Source of the DNA: Dasypus novemcinctus
Taxonomy: Eukaryota; Chordata; Mammalia; Cingulata; Dasypodidae
DNA length: 64,000 nucleotides
Assembly (NCBI RefSeq): GCF_030445035.2
Contig: NC_092216.1
Coordinates: forward strand, 10,789,405-10,853,404
Reading direction: 5' to 3'
This document shows positions 43,382-56,287 of this stretch, piece after piece. Numbering within the stretch: position 1 is the first letter of the stretch; the number at the start of each line of letters is the position of its first letter. A program made the position numbers and the translations under genes. A model generated the notes under the pieces. It searched no databases. It was not told the DNA's origin and saw only the letters and a list, made by a program, of their open reading frames with translations.

Positions 43382-46300
43382 TCATATCACTGAGGTCATG
43401 TAGTATTTGTCCTTCAATGCCTGGGTTACTTCACTCAACATAAGGTTCTCAAGATTCATCCATGTCATCACGACTTTGTAGTGTATTCGTTCTTAAAGTT
43501 GAGGAGTATTCCATTGTATGTATATGCCACATTTTATTTATCCTATGATCTGTTGATGGGCATTTAGGTTGATTCCAACTTTTGGCAATAGTGAACAATG
43601 CTGCTATCAACATTGCTATGCATATATCAGTTTGTGTCCTTGTTTTCACTTCTGCTAGGTATATACCCAGCAGTGGAATTGCTGGGTCACATGGCAAATC
43701 AATAGCTAGTTTTTTGAGAAGCCACAAAACTGTCCTTCAGAATGGCTGGATCCTTCTACATTCCCACGAGCAGTAGATGAGTGTTCCCATTCCTCCACAT
43801 CCTCTCCAGCATTTGCAGTCTTCTGTTTTTTTCATAGTGCCAATCTTATGGGAGTAAAATGGTATCTCATTGTAGTTTTGATTTGCATTTCCCCAATACC
43901 TAGAGATTTGGAGCATTTTTTCATGTGCTTTTTAGCCATTTGTATTTCTTCTTTGGAGAAGTGTCTGTTTAAACCCTTTTCCCTTTTGTAAAGTGGGTCG
44001 TTTGTCTTTTTGTTTTCAAGATATATGCAGGTTATAAGTCTCCTATCAGATATATGGTTACCAAATATTTTGTCCCATTGCGTAGACTCTCTTTTCACTT
44101 TCTTTTTTTTTTTTTAAAGATTTATTTATTTATTTAATTCCCCCCCTCCCCTGGTTGTCTGTTCTTGGTGTCTATTTGCTGCGTCTTGTTTCTTTGTCCG
44201 CTTCTGTTGTCGTCAGCGGCACGGAAGTGTGGGCGGCGCCATTCCTGGGCAGGCTGCTCTTTCTTTTCACGCTGGGTGGCTTTCCTCATGGGTGCACTCC
44301 TTGTGCGTGGGGCTCCCCCACGCGGGGGTCACCCTTGCGTGGCATGGCACTCCTTGCGCTGCACATGGCCAGCTCCACACAGGTCAAGGAGGCCCGGGGT
44401 TTGAACCGCGGACCTCCGATATGGTAGACAGACGCCCTAACCACTGGGCCAAAGTCTGTTTCCCTCTTTTCACTTTCTTGACAAACTCCTTTGAGGTACA
44501 GAAGGCTTTAATTTTGAGGAAGTCCCATTTATCTATTTGTTCTTTTGCTGCTTGTGCTTTTGGTGTGAAGTTCATGAAGCTATCTCCTATTACAAGGTCC
44601 GTATATGCTTCCCTACATTGCTTTCCAAAGTATTTATGGTCTTGGCTCTTAAATTTAGGTCTTTGATCCATCTTCAGTTGATTTTTGTATAAGGTGTGAG
44701 TTGGTAATCTCCTTTCATTCTTTTACATATGGATATCCAGTTCTCCAGACACCATTTGTTGAATAGGCCATTCTCTCCAGTTGAGGGGGTTTGGTGGCTT
44801 TATTGAATATTATATGACCATATATATGTGGATCTATATAAGAACTCTCAATTCAGTTCCATGGGTCTGTGTGTCTCTCCTTGTGCCAATACCATGCTGT
44901 TTTCACTACTGTAGCTTTGTAGTATGTTTTGAAGTCAAGTAGTGTGATTCCTCCAATTTCATTTTTCTTTTTCAACATGTCTTTGGCTATTCGGGGCCTC
45001 TTTCCTTTCCAAATAAATTTCATAGCTAGTTTTTCTAGTTCATTAAAGAATTCTGTGTTGATTTTTATTGGGATTGCATAGATTTTGTAGATGAGTTTTT
45101 GAAGGATAGACATTCTAATAATATTTAGTCTTGCTATCCATGAACAGGGAATATTCTTCCATTTATTTAGATCTTCTTTGATTTCCTTGAACAGTGTTGT
45201 GTAGTTCTTTGTGTACAAGATATTTTACATCTTCAATTAAATTTATTCCTAGGTATTTGATTTTTAATTTACTATTGTAAGTGGTATTTGTTTCTTGATT
45301 TCCTCCTGATCGTGCTCATTATTGATGTACAGAAATGCTACTGATTTTTGCGCATTGGTTTTATAATCTGTGACTTTATTAAACTCGTTTATGAGTTCTA
45401 GAAGCTTTCTTGTAGACTTCTCAAGGTTTTCTATGTATAGGACCCAATTAGAATGCCTTTTATATCTGATTCTTGCCTCAGTGCTTGAGCAAATACTTCT
45501 AAGACAATGTTAAATAGAAGAAGTGATAGTGGGAATCCTTGTCTTATTCCTGATCTTAGATGGAAATATTTTAGGATTTCACCACCGTAAACAATGTTGG
45601 CTGTGGGTTTTCCATATATACTCTTTATCATGTTCAGAAAATTTCCTTGTATTCTGATCTTTTGGAGTGTTTTTATCAAGAAAGGGTGCTGTATTTTGTC
45701 AAATGCTTCTCCTGCATCTATAGATATAATCATGTGATTTTTTCCTTCAATCTGTTTATATGGTGTATTACATTGATTGATTTTCTTATGTTGAACCATC
45801 CTTGTATACCTTGCATACCTTGCAGTTGGTCATGGTGTATAATTTGCTTAAAGTGTTGTTGAATACAGTTAGCAAGTATTTTGTTGAGGATTTTTGTGTC
45901 TAGGTTCATTAGAGAAATTGGTCTGTAATTTTCCTTTCTTGTGGTGTCTTTGTTTGGCTTTGGTACTAGGGTAATGTTGGCATCATAGAATGAGTAACAC
46001 CATGTTCCTTCTCTTTTGAATTTTTGGAAGAGTTTCAGCAAGATTGGTGTTAGTTTTTTCCAGGATGTTTTGTAGAATTCGCCTGTGAAGCCATCTGGCC
46101 CTGGGCTATTCTTATTTGGGAGATTTTAATTACTGATTCTTTCCCTTTACTTGTGATTGGTTTGTTGAGATCATCAATTTCTTCTTTCATCAATATAGGC
46201 TGCTTATGTGATTCTAGGAATTTGTCCATTTCCTCTGAATTGTTATTTTTGTTGGAATATAGTTTTTCAAAGTATCCTCTTATAATTGTCTTTATTTCTG

Positions 46301-47534
46301 TGGGGTCAGTGGTGATATCTCCTTTCTCATTTCTTTTTTGTGTATTTGCATCTTCTCTCTTTTTTTCTTTGTTAGTCTCGCTAAAGATTTGTCAATTTTG
46401 TTGATCTTCTTAAAGAACCAGCACTTGGTTTTGTTTATCTTTTCAAGTGCTTTCTTTTTTTCTATTTCATTTAGTTCTGCTCTTATCTTTGTTCTTTCTT
46501 TCTTTCTTATTCCTGTGGGGTTACTTTGTTGTTTTTTTTTTCTAATTCCTCCAAATGTGCAGTTAGTTCTCCAATTTTTTGCTCTTTCTTCTTTTTTGAT
46601 ATATGAATTTATGGCTACAAATTTCCCTCTCAGTACTGATTTTTCTGCATCCCATAAATTTTGGTATTTTGTGTTATCATTTTCATTAGTTTCAAAGTAG
46701 TTATTAATTTCTTTTGAAATTTATTCTTTGACCCACTGTTTTTTTAAAGAGTGTGCTATTTAATTTCTACATCCTGGTGTGAAATCTGGGCCTCTGGCCC
46801 TTGCAGATTTCCAGCTTCACTCCACTGTGGTCAGAGTCATCATTTTGTATGATTTCAATCTTTCTGAGTTCATTGAGCCTTTCTTTGTGGCCTAGCATAT
46901 GGTCTATCTTGGAGAATGATCCATGTGTACTTGAGAAAAATGTATATCCTGTTGTATTTGGGAGTAATGATCTGTATATGCCTATTAGGTACAGCTCCTC
47001 TAATATACTGTTCAAAGTTTTTGTTTCTTTATTGATTCTCTTTTGAGATGTCCAAAGTTAATAGTGTTGCATTAAAGTCCCCCAGTATAATTGTAGAGGC
47101 ATTTATTCTTTTACTTAGTTTTTCCAGTGTTTGCCTCATGTATTTGGAGGTGCCCTTGTTAGGAGCATAAATATTTATGATTGATCATTCTTCTTGAAAG
47201 GTTATCCCTTTCACTAATATGTAGTATCCATCTTTTTCTCTCTCAATTGTTTTGCATTTAAAATCCACTTGTCTGATATTAATACAGCTACTCCTGCCCT
47301 TTTTTGGTTATTGTTTGCTTGTAAAATTGTTTTCCAGCCATTCACTTTCTACGTCCTTGAATCTCTGGGTCTAAGATGTGTTTCTTGAAGACAGCATATA
47401 GATGGGTCATATTTCCTTATCCAGTCTTCCAGTCTGAATCTTTTGACAGGTGAGTTAAATCCATTGACATTTAGTGTTATTACTTTAAAGGAATATTTTG
47501 TCAGCGATATTTTCTTTGGACTTGTGTTCGTCAT
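43382..47534 (-). pseudogene. L1 ORF2, disrupted by stops and a SINE
   Basis: The ATG at 47,534 opens MTNTSPKKISLTKYSFKVIT, then LNVNGFNSPVKR and CCLQETHLRPRD, the endonuclease start with its catalytic Asn and Glu positions. Later pieces are HGSFSKIDHMLGHKERLNE (46,767-47,015), the reverse transcriptase part at 45,431-46,041 ([20 protein letters not shown], then [19 protein letters not shown]), and the C-terminal WNQPKCPSTDHRINKMWHIH at 43,449-43,727. Frameshifts near 45,800 and 43,500 and a SINE at 44,105-44,463 destroy the frame. Biochemical role as for any L1 ORF2p: nicking and reverse transcription. Confidence 0.93.
44105..44463 (-). mobile_element. DAS SINE with 16-bp TSD, inside L1 ORF2
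   Basis: A complete tRNA-derived SINE on the minus strand. In the sense orientation the head has box A-like TGGCCCAGTGGTTAGGGCG and box B GGTTCAAACCC. The GC-rich body has CCACGCAAG-type repeats, and the A-rich tail is at 44,105-44,140. The direct repeat CTCTTTTCACTTTCTT flanks it at 44,089-44,104 and 44,464-44,479. The well-preserved CpGs suggest recent insertion. This family is, to my knowledge, specific to armadillos, which is the main clue to the host. Confidence 0.92.
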
Positions 47535-47789
47535 ATTTTATTCATTTTTTTTTCTTCTCTTTTTGTCCTTTTTGTTGCTCTTCCACTCTCCTCCAAATCT
47601 CCTGTCCTGTTTTTTTTTCTTTCTTCCTACAGAACTCCCTTCAGTATTTCTTGAAGGGCATGGTTTTTGTTGGCATACTCTTTTAATTTCTGTTTATCTG
47701 TGAATATTTTGAATTCTCTATCATTTTTGAATGCTAGCTTAGCTAGGTAGGGTATTCTTGGTTAATTTTTTTTTCTTTTAGTACCTTGA

Positions 47790-48553
47790 CTATATCATAC
47801 CCCTGCCTTCTTCCCTCCATGGTTTCAGATGAGAAATCAGAATTTAATCTTATGGAGCCTCCCTTGTATGTAATGGTTTTCTTTTATCTTGCTGCTTTTA
47901 GAATTTTCTCTTTGTCTTGAGCATTGGATAATTTGACAAGTACATGTCTTGGGGTCGGCCTGTTGGGCTTTATGGTATTTGGGGTGCATTGGGCTTCCTG
48001 GACATGTACATCCATCTCCCTCGGTAGATTTGGGAAGTTTTCAGCCCCTATTTTCTCCAACATCCCTTCTGTCCCTTTCCCTTTTCTTCTCCTCCTGGGA
48101 TGCCTATGGTATGTATGTTTGTGCATTTTGCATTGTCATTCTGGTCCCTAAGTCCTAGCTGGATTTTTTCTATCTTTTTATCAATCAGTTCTACTATATG
48201 TTTGATTTCAGATGTACTGTCTTCCACGTTCCTAATTCTTTCCTCTGCCGCTATTTGCTGAGAGTGTACTTTTGATTTCTTGAACTGTGGTGTTCATCAC
48301 CATCATATTTGTTATCCTTTTGTGTATGCCTGCAATTTCTTCTGTAGTCTCTCCAAGTGTTTTCTTCATATTGTTAATCTCTCCCTTTAATTCATTAATG
48401 AATTAAATACAGAATTGGTCTGTAATATATGTTTTGAGATCTTTAATTACCTGTCCGATGTTCTGCTCCTCTTCCTGGTTTTTAGTTGGATTCGGCCATG
48501 TTTTCCTGATTATAGATTTGGTTTGTAGTTTTTTGTTGCTGTCTCGTCATCAT
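47790..48553 (-). pseudogene. L1 ORF1, disrupted
   Basis: The ATG at 48,553 (MMTR-like start as in the first L1). The coiled-coil region is at about 48,200-48,450, and the RNA-binding region at 47,884-48,126 reads HPRRRRKGKGTEGMLEKI, then NRPTPRHVLVKLSNAQDKEK. It is shortened by an indel near 48,250 and by frameshifts. Confidence 0.88.
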
Positions 48554-50339
48554 TTTATCTTGACGGGTTTAATCAGCTCCTTTGTCTAGTCTTAGGGATT
48601 AATTAGTTGTTGTCTTGTGTAAGTGTTATGTCTTCTCTTTGTCACTTTGTTCTTCTAACTCTATTTTCTTATTGCTGACTACGTTCACTTTGAAGGAAAA
48701 TATTAGGGCCAGGGAAAGCAAAATGAGAAGAAAAGAGAATGTATAAAGTTGTATTGGTAACAAATGTTAACAGAGCAACAATGTGAGATCTAGGAGAATG
48801 GATATTAGACTCATGTAAATTGTGTAGAGTTATAGCAGGAAGTAGAGTATGTATAATGAGACAGTCAACTGAATATGGGGAGGAATATAGAATGAATTAA
48901 AAGGCCAGTGTTTTCATGAGAGAGGGAAAGAGAAAACAAAGACAATAAAATCAAGAGTTGATGAAAGACAGAAAGCAGAACAAAGGTATTAGAAATAAAA
49001 AGTCAGACAATTTGGGGGCCAAAGAAAGGAAGGTGGAATGTAAGAGAAACAGTAGATGATGGAGGATAGAAAGATGTAGGGGAAAAGGGATAGAGTAGGT
49101 GGCCAAAATCAATACAGACAGAAAAGAGGAAATGGAGGATGAGGAAACACAACAAATATGAAGTGTTCCCTGCAGCACCTATTATATAAAGAAAATAAAA
49201 TAAAAAAGAAGAAAAAGAGAGAAAAGAAAAAGAGAGAGAAGAGAAAAAGGGGGAGCAAAGAAAAGGTGGTGTGTGTGTGTGTGGGTGGAACAAGCAAGAA
49301 AAAGAAAAAGAGAAAAAAAAAACACTAAAGAAATGAAATAGGACCTTGCTTGATAAAATGGAAGAAAAACCAGAAGACAATGTAATAGTAGCAACCATGA
49401 CAAAAGAAAAAAACAAACAAACAAACAAAAACACCAATGTTTCAAGCTAGGAATTCTGTTTGCAGTTAAATAAAATGCTTAGGGATCTGATCTTCCCCCT
49501 TTCTCACCTCCTCACTTCTCTCTCTCCTAGGGCAGCAGAAAAGCTGCCTGAGGGGTCCAGTAGGAGGTTCAAGTGGGTTTGCTGAACCAACTCAACACAG
49601 AAGACAATGACTCTTTATTTCCAGAGGGAGAGCACCTACAGCTCACCAGAAACTCCAAAAATGCTATTGGAAACGTGGATAGCACGTCCTACAGTCCCTC
49701 CCCCTTAGGTGTGCTAGGGGAGGTCTAATTGATTTTCTGACTCCACCTTCTCCTAAGCCAAGTTTCCTATCCCAGGACGGTTATGTAAATTGGGCTTCCT
49801 CAGCAGATTCACCTCTCATTTCTTCCCAGACTCTCCTCAAGTCAGCTAGTTCACTCTTCTAAGCTCAAGGAGAAGAAAGAACAAAAAGCAAAAAACATGG
49901 AGGTCTAGGGTAATCAAGGACCTCAGATGGACCTCAGGACATGGTGGATTCAGGAATGGGAATTCTGCAATATTGCTGACTCAAGGTATGTGAGTCTCTG
50001 AGCGTGGGCTACCAGGTTTTAGGGGATACGGACATGGGAACCACTTATCCAGTTAACAATGGGTTTGGGAACACTGCAGCAAAAAAAGGTTTCACAGATC
50101 ACTGCGGCTGGGCCACCAGCCCTAAGGACAAGGGTCCTGCCCAGAACTTCTGGTCTCCATGTCAGAAACCCAAAATTCCACCTCTTGCAAGAATCTCTTC
50201 TGTCACTGTCTCACCAAATTGACATCCAGATACCTCCTGCCCTGCAAACTCCAGAAACAGGACTCCAACCCTACTCAGCCACTTCTTTGAAGGAGAGATT
50301 TTGAGGTGCACTCTCTCAGACACCATCTAGCCCCACCTC
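48554..50339 (-). promoter_or_regulatory. L1 5' UTR of the full-length copy
   Basis: A ~1.8 kb leader. The + strand is purine-rich at 48,690-49,430 (pyrimidine-rich in sense), with a (GT)n patch at 49,268-49,284. The GC-richer outer part at 49,440-50,339 ends with the YY1-like AGATGGT (minus strand, 50,322-50,328), 11 bases from the insertion boundary. Confidence 0.72.
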
Positions 50340-50549
50340 TAGGGTGATGTTGACTTCATAGAATAATTTAGGAAGTTATCCCTCCTCTTCAATTTTCTGT
50401 ATATTTTGAGAAGTATCTGAGCTGATTTGTAGAATTCACCTGTGAAACCTCCTGGTCCTAGGGTGTTCTTTTTGGGGAGATTTTTGATGAGTGATTCAAT
50501 ATCTTTATTTGTAATTGGCTTGTGAAAGTCTTCTATATCTTCTACAGTC
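50340..50549 (-). mobile_element. Old minus-strand L1 fragment, right part
   Basis: An antisense reverse transcriptase segment. Sense codons resemble [20 protein letters not shown]. It continues the fragment at 40,305-40,343. At about 50,550 it meets a plus-strand L1 in head-to-head orientation. Confidence 0.75.
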
Positions 50550-50559
50550 TGTGGGTGGA

Positions 50560-53500
50560 ACTAATTGAAATTGAGAATAAAAAACTAAAAAAATAACAAA
50601 ACTAAAAGCTGGTTCTTTGGGAAGATTAATAAAATTGACCAATCCATACACTAACAAAGAAAACCAAGAGAAGATGCAAATAAATAAATAAATAAACAAA
50701 AAGAGTGTGGATCTCTCCAGTGATCCCACAGAATTGAAGAGTCTCATAAGAGGATGCTTTGAAAAAAGTGTATGCCAACAAGACTGATAATGTGAATGAA
50801 ATGGATGAATTTGTAGAATCACTTAAGAAACCCACATTAATGAAAGAAGAAATAGAAGAACTGAACAGTCCAATAACAAGTAGCAAGACTGATTAATTAT
50901 CTAAAACCTCCCAACCAAGGGACCAGATAACTTCAGACATGAATTCTACCAATCATTCTGGAGAGAACTACCACAATACTACTTAAAATCTTCCAAAAAA
51001 TAGAAATTGTGGGAACATAACCTAACTTACCCTAATACTAGCACCATATAAAGATACCACAAAGAAAAGAAAACTACAGAAAAATGTCTTTAATGAACTA
51101 AGATGACAAAATCTTCAGCAAAATATTTACTAGTCATATTCAACAATACATCAAATGAATTATACACCATGATCAAGTGGGTTTTATGCATGAATGTTTC
51201 AAGAGAAGAAAATAAATGAATGTAATTATTACATTTAAAAAAACACCTAAAAACACATGATCATCTCTACTGATGCTGAAAAACTATTTGACAAGGTACA
51301 GCATCCTTTCTTGAAAAAAAAAAACACTTGAAAAGATAGGAATATAAGGAAACTTCCTCAACCTGATAAAGAGTATATATGAAAAACCCACAGCTATCAT
51401 CATACTCAATTGTGAAATGCTAAAACCATTCCCTCTAAGATCTGAACCTAGATAAGGATGCGCACTGCCACTCTTATTTAACACTTATTAGACCTAATAA
51501 GCACTTAGGCAAGAAAAGGAAATTAAAGCCACCCAAATTGGAAAGTAGGAAGTAAAATTTTCACTATTTGCAGATGACATGATCCTATATGTAGAAAGGC
51601 CTGAAAAACTACAACTAAGTTTCAGAACTGAAAAACAAGTTCAGGAAAGTGGCAGCATATCAGATAAACACAGAAATTAATAACATTTCTGTATCCTAAT
51701 AATGAGGAATCTGAGGAGAAAAGAAAAATTTCATATAGAAGGGGGACTAAATATTTGGGAATAAATAGCTAACAATGTAAAGAACTTGTACATAGAAAAC
51801 TATACAATATTGTTAAAGGAAATCAAATAAATCATATAGATCTAATGTAAATAAATGGAAGAATGTTCCATTTTCATGGATTGGAAACTAAGAATCATTA
51901 AGATATCTATTCCACCCAAACTCATTTACAGATTTAACACAATCCCAATAAAATTAAAAATAACATTATTAGTTGATCTGGAAAAGCCAATTCTAAAATT
52001 TATTTGGAAGGGCAAGGGGCCCCAAATAGACAAAAACATATTGAGGAAGTAAAATGAAATTGGAGGTATCATGCTAGTTAATGTAAAAGCATATTTTAAG
52101 CTACAGTGGTTGAAACTGTATAGTATTGGCACAAAGATAGACATACTAACCAATGGAACCAAATTGAGAGTTCTGATATAGATCCACTGATATTTGACAA
52201 GGCTGTCAAGCCTACAACTGGAGTAGAAGAGTCTTTTCAACTGATGGCATTGGGAGAACTGGCTATCCATATAAAAAGAATGAGAAAGGATCACTGTCTC
52301 ATGCCCTATACAAAATTAACTCAAGATGGATCAAAGAGCTAAATATAAGAGCCAAGACCATAAAGCTCCTAGAATGTAATGTAGGACTGCATCTATAAGA
52401 TCCTGTAGTAGGAAATTGTTTCATAAACTTTAAATCTAAAGTATGAGTAACAGACAAATGGGATCTCATAAAAATTTAAAACCTTTTCCACTCAAAGGAG
52501 TTCATCAAGAAAGTAAAAGGGCAAACTGCTCAATAGTAGAAAAAATTTCAGAATCACTTATCTGATAAGAGTCTAATACATAGCATATAAAATCCTATAT
52601 CTCAAAAATAAAAAAGACAACACAGTTCTAAGAAAGGGTAAGAAATATGAATAGATACATTTACAAAGAGGAAATACCAATGGCTAAAAAAGCAGATGAA
52701 AAATGGATGTGGCTCAAGTGTTTGGGTATTCGCTTCCCATATGGGAGGTCCTGGGTTCGGTTCTGGGTGCCTCCTGAGGAAGAAGAATAGACAGATGAGG
52801 GAGAAATCTTGGGGGTAGGGGGATTTTTTTTTTAAAAAGCACATGAAAAGATGCTCAATATCTCTAACTTTCAGGAAAATGCATATCAAAACTACAATGA
52901 GATACCATCATACACCTATTAAACTGATGGTTATTAAAACAACAGAAGACTACAAATGCTAGAGAGGATGCAGAGAAAAAGGAACATAATCCATTACTGA
53001 TGGGAGTGTAGAATGGTATAGGCATTGTGGAGGATATTTTGAAAGTTCCTCAGGAAGCTAACTATAGAACTGCCATATGATCCAGCAATCCCACTCTAGG
53101 TATATAACCAAAAGAATTGAAAGCAGAGACAAGAACAAATATATGTACACCAATGTTCGTAGTGGCATTATTCACCATTGCCACAAGTTGGAAGTAATCC
53201 ATGTGTCCATCAATAGTTGATGGATAAACTGTGTATATAAGTACAATGGAATATTAATCAGATGTAAGAAGGAATGAACTATTTTAACACAGAACATGGA
53301 TAAATCTTGAAGACCTTATGTTGAGTGAAGTAATCCAGTCACTGGAGAAAAATATTTCATAACCTCAGTGATATGACCTAAGTGTATTGAGCTGACTCAC
53401 AGAGACTGAGTCTGGAAGAAAAGTTACCACATAATAGAAAGGGAGTGTGGTGAGCATGCTCAATATGGGCAAAATCCATGGTAAATGATGTGGTTTGACT

Positions 53501-54300
53501 GTGAATGGAGCTGATGGTCAATTTGGGATGTGAATAGGCTCAGGATGTGAGGTTAAGCAGGATGTCTGGAGGGTTGGAATAGACTATCTATGGAAATGGG
53601 GAAGAGGACTGGAGAAAGTACATCTTGCCTCTGAGGATTTTTAGGTTTGTGGTTGAAACTACACTAATGGAAAAGTTCTTCTTGGCAAATATGGCAGGGT
53701 GTCAGTGGTAGAGAAAGTGTGGGAGAGTGTGCACCTGGAGGCATGCTTCTACAGAATATAAATGTGTTCATTTTGTCATAAAATGTTATATCAGTGAGTG
53801 CAGAAGCAGACAACAATCAACAAAATATTAAATTCCTGCTATTTAACAAATAGAAAGGCAAGTATCCTCAAGTACATAGGCAATGTCTAATAAAAGAAAA
53901 CAGAACAGTATGTCAAATCATCAATATTAATGCATGTAACTCTGCACATTTTTCTTGAATAATTGAAACTTCAGGGTTACCAGAGATTCTGTGGAAAGGG
54001 AGGGAGAAAAAAATGTGTAACATGGGACATTTCGGGGACATTGGAATTGTTCTGTATGATATTACAATGATGGACAGGACACTATACATTTTTTCAAGAC
54101 CTATAATATTGTATGGTGCAAAGTGTAAACCATAATGTAAACTATTGACCATTGTTAGTAGCAATGTTCAATATTTGCTCATCAACTGTAACAAATGTTC
54201 CACACTAATTAAAGATGTTATTAATAGGGGAAGTTTGACATGGAAGGGGTGTAGGATATATGGGAATCTCCTACATTTTTAATGTAACTTTTATGTAATC
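50560..54300 (+). mobile_element. Older plus-strand L1, ORF2 and 3' UTR
   Basis: Starts inside ORF2 just before the reverse transcriptase (AAAGCTGGTTCTTTGGGAAG at 50,607). It continues through the palm (51,230-51,600, including the FADDM-like codons TTTGCAGATGACATGATCC) and the C-terminus (52,860-53,350), then a ~900-base 3' UTR to about 54,300. It is 5' truncated and full of stops. A SINE lies at 52,703-52,833. Confidence 0.8.
52703..52833 (+). mobile_element. Short DAS-like SINE with 16-bp TSD
   Basis: A tRNA-related head (ATGGATGTGGCTCAAGTG, box B GGTTCGGTTCT) of a second DAS subtype, about 130 bases. It is flanked by AAAAAGCAGATGAAAA (52,687-52,702) and AAAAAGCACATGAAAA (52,834-52,849). 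Oddly, it ends in T10 rather than a long A tail. Confidence 0.82.
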
Positions 54301-54309
54301 TAAATCATA

Positions 54310-54602
54310 TTTAGGAGGGTTTTTGATGTTGGGGTTTGATGCTGAAGACTTAAGCTGGAACCCTGGGAAGAGTGGAACCCTAAGCCTGGAAAAAAGCAAG
54401 CCCTGGAAAGAGAGGAACCCAGGAAGCCTGAACCCTTGCAGATATTGGTAGCAATCTAGCTCCAACATGTGAAAATATGGTGAGGGAAGTAACTTATGCT
54501 TTATGGCCTGGTATCTGTAAGCCCTACCCCAAATAAATACCCTCTACAAAAACCAACCAGTTTCTGGTGTTTCACATCAGCACCCTTTGACTGACTAATA
54601 CA
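54310..54602 (+). repeat. 5'-truncated MaLR-like LTR
   Basis: The 3' half of the LTR family seen at 34,136-34,787: GCTCCAACATGTG, TTATGGCCTGGTATCTGTAAG and CCCAAATAAATACCCTC. It ends CTGACTAATACA, the best-preserved terminus of the four copies. Confidence 0.72.
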
Positions 54603-54985
54603 GTGTGACTCAGGCATGGCCAACCAGTGCTCTGAATTCACATAGCCACAGTAATTTGTTGAGAGGTGCAACATGTGGCCCAGATTGGTCCAATCAAATT
54701 AAATTCCTTGATTTGTGTGTCCTACCTGGGGAGACAATTGTTCTCTTTACCTGTACATAAATTACAGCAGAAGTTGGGCAGTCATCTTCCCATCCTGAGT
54801 AAAAGGACCATGTTACAATGGAGCCAACACTGAGAATGTGGAGTCTAGAAAGGGACAAGAGAGAAAATGGGTACTGAAGACATTATTCAGTGCCCTAGAT
54901 TAAACCACACCTGAAGCCGACAAGATCTGTTCTAAGATAGTTTGTTTGCTGAGTCAATAAATTCTTTTTGCTTAATCCAGAAAAA
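54603..54985 (+). repeat. Unidentified ancient interspersed repeat
   Basis: Contains words I associate with an old mammalian MER-type repeat (GGTCCAATCA, then CAATAAATTCTTTTTGCTTAA at the end), but I cannot name the family. No coding frame. Confidence 0.4.
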
Positions 54986-54989
54986 TAAA

Positions 54990-55680
54990 GAAATCATATT
55001 TAAAATAAAAAAATTAAAGAACATCCTTCTTTCTACCTTTCCCTCAAAATCCAGTCCCTGAAGACTTCCTCCAAAGACTTAAAGAAGAAATAATGCCCAA
55101 CTTTACATAAATACTTATGAAAGATTGAAGAAGGAATCTTTCCCCACTCATTTTATGTGTACATCTTATACCAATAGCTCCCCAGGTGAAATAAATAAAA
55201 ACAAACAAAAAACTCTTACACTGATATCCCTTATGAACTTATCAGTAAAAATTCTGAACACAATTTTAGCAAATCTAATCCTATAACATTATAAGGATGA
55301 GGCATTATTCTAAGTGTGGCTTCATTCAGGATTAACAGGGCTGGTTCATGTTGAGAAAAAGTAAGTACATAATTCACCAAATTAACTAAAGAAAAAAAAA
55401 CATGATAAACTCAATAGATGCAGAGAAAGAATTTCCTGAAATCCAACATACATTCCTAATAGTAACTCTCTAGGAATAGAAGGGAATTCCTTATTCTGTG
55501 GGTGCATTAATGAAAAGCCCAGTCAACCTACATGCAGACTTCATGATCATGAAAGACTGAATTTTTTCTGCCCTAATGTCAGATAGAAACCTCTTCACTT
55601 TCCCCATTGTTTTTCTATAATTACTGAAATCAGAGAAGAAGAAGGAATAAAATCATCCTAGTAGCTGAGAGGGGCCTTGG
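54990..55680 (+). mobile_element. Ancient plus-strand L1 reverse transcriptase relic
   Basis: Scattered ORF2 codons in order. CTTATCAGTAAAAATTCTGA (55,240) and a stretch like GCAGAGAAAGAATTTCCTGA (55,419) parallel the L1 palm region. Many indels. Confidence 0.5.
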
Positions 55681-56031
55681 AAATCAGATGCTATAAACAA
55701 TGAGTCCTGGAGGAGAGGGGAGAGACAAACTGATGCCACCATTTGCCTGATTGCGAACAGCTGCAGTTTGGAAAGAAAGCATCTTCTGATAATGGACATT
55801 CGAATAGCCACAAAACTGTACACTCTTAAATGAGTAAATCCTCCTTGTAAAAGTCAACCCATTTTCTATATATTTTTTCAGCAACTTTTAGCAAATGGAA
55901 ACAGTTTTAATCTCAATTATTGCACTTTCACCCATATTAGTTCTTTTATTTCAAACCATCTAATTCTGTTGTTGTGGTTCACACATTGTCTTCCTTTAAT
56001 CCTTTAGTTCAACAATCATATTTAATTTACT
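55681..56031 (-). other. Unassigned, then ancient minus-strand L1 flank
   Basis: About 55,681-55,920 shows nothing I recognise. From about 55,930 the sequence (CCTTTAGTTCAACAATCATA) reads like antisense ORF1/5' UTR of an ancient L1 and continues at 60,511, on the other side of the ERV. Confidence 0.4.
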
Positions 56032-56037
56032 TCTCTC
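56032..56037 (+). repeat. 6-bp target-site duplication of the ERV (left)
   Basis: TCTCTC, repeated exactly at 60,505-60,510. A six-base duplication is usual for betaretroviruses and ERV class II. Confidence 0.8.
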
Positions 56038-56287
56038 TTCGGTCACCCCTCGGGCTGAAGTGTGGTTTGCTGGCCTGGAGAGGGGCGGCAGCCGCGGTAG
56101 GCCTAATTCCGCTGCCCCCATAATAGGGTGGTTGGTTGGGCCCACCGCCACCCCTGAAGGAAGCTCGGCATGGGCGCAGAGTGCCCTCGGGTCTCCCCTT
56201 CTCGGCAGCCATGCTTCCATGGCCGCCCCTCCTCCCGGATGGTGCCACACGATGCCTTGTGGGGCGGCACCCTTCTTCTTTCTCCCT

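Larger units (their letters stand above)
40356..50339 (-). mobile_element. Full-length L1, minus strand, 10 kb with TSD
   Basis: A complete element of the dominant family. The 5' UTR spans 48,554-50,339, ORF1 47,790-48,553, ORF2 43,382-47,534, with a ~3 kb 3' UTR and tails at 40,356-43,381. A DAS SINE of 359 bases sits in ORF2, so the L1 itself is about 9.6 kb. Human L1 is about 6 kb; the excess is mainly the 3' UTR and 5' UTR. An exact 12-base direct repeat flanks it. Both ORFs have stops and frameshifts, so it is inactive. Confidence 0.93.

Noticed and set aside
44155-44666. Open frames of 80-145 codons across the SINE at 44,105-44,463
   Set aside because: Antisense translation of the GC-rich DAS SINE body running into L1 ORF2; no independent gene evidence.
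40305-50560. The minus-then-plus L1 order around 50,550 as a twin-priming 5' inversion
   Set aside because: The two pieces overlap in ORF2 coordinates; twin-primed parts of one element should abut or lack sequence, not duplicate it. They are separate copies.
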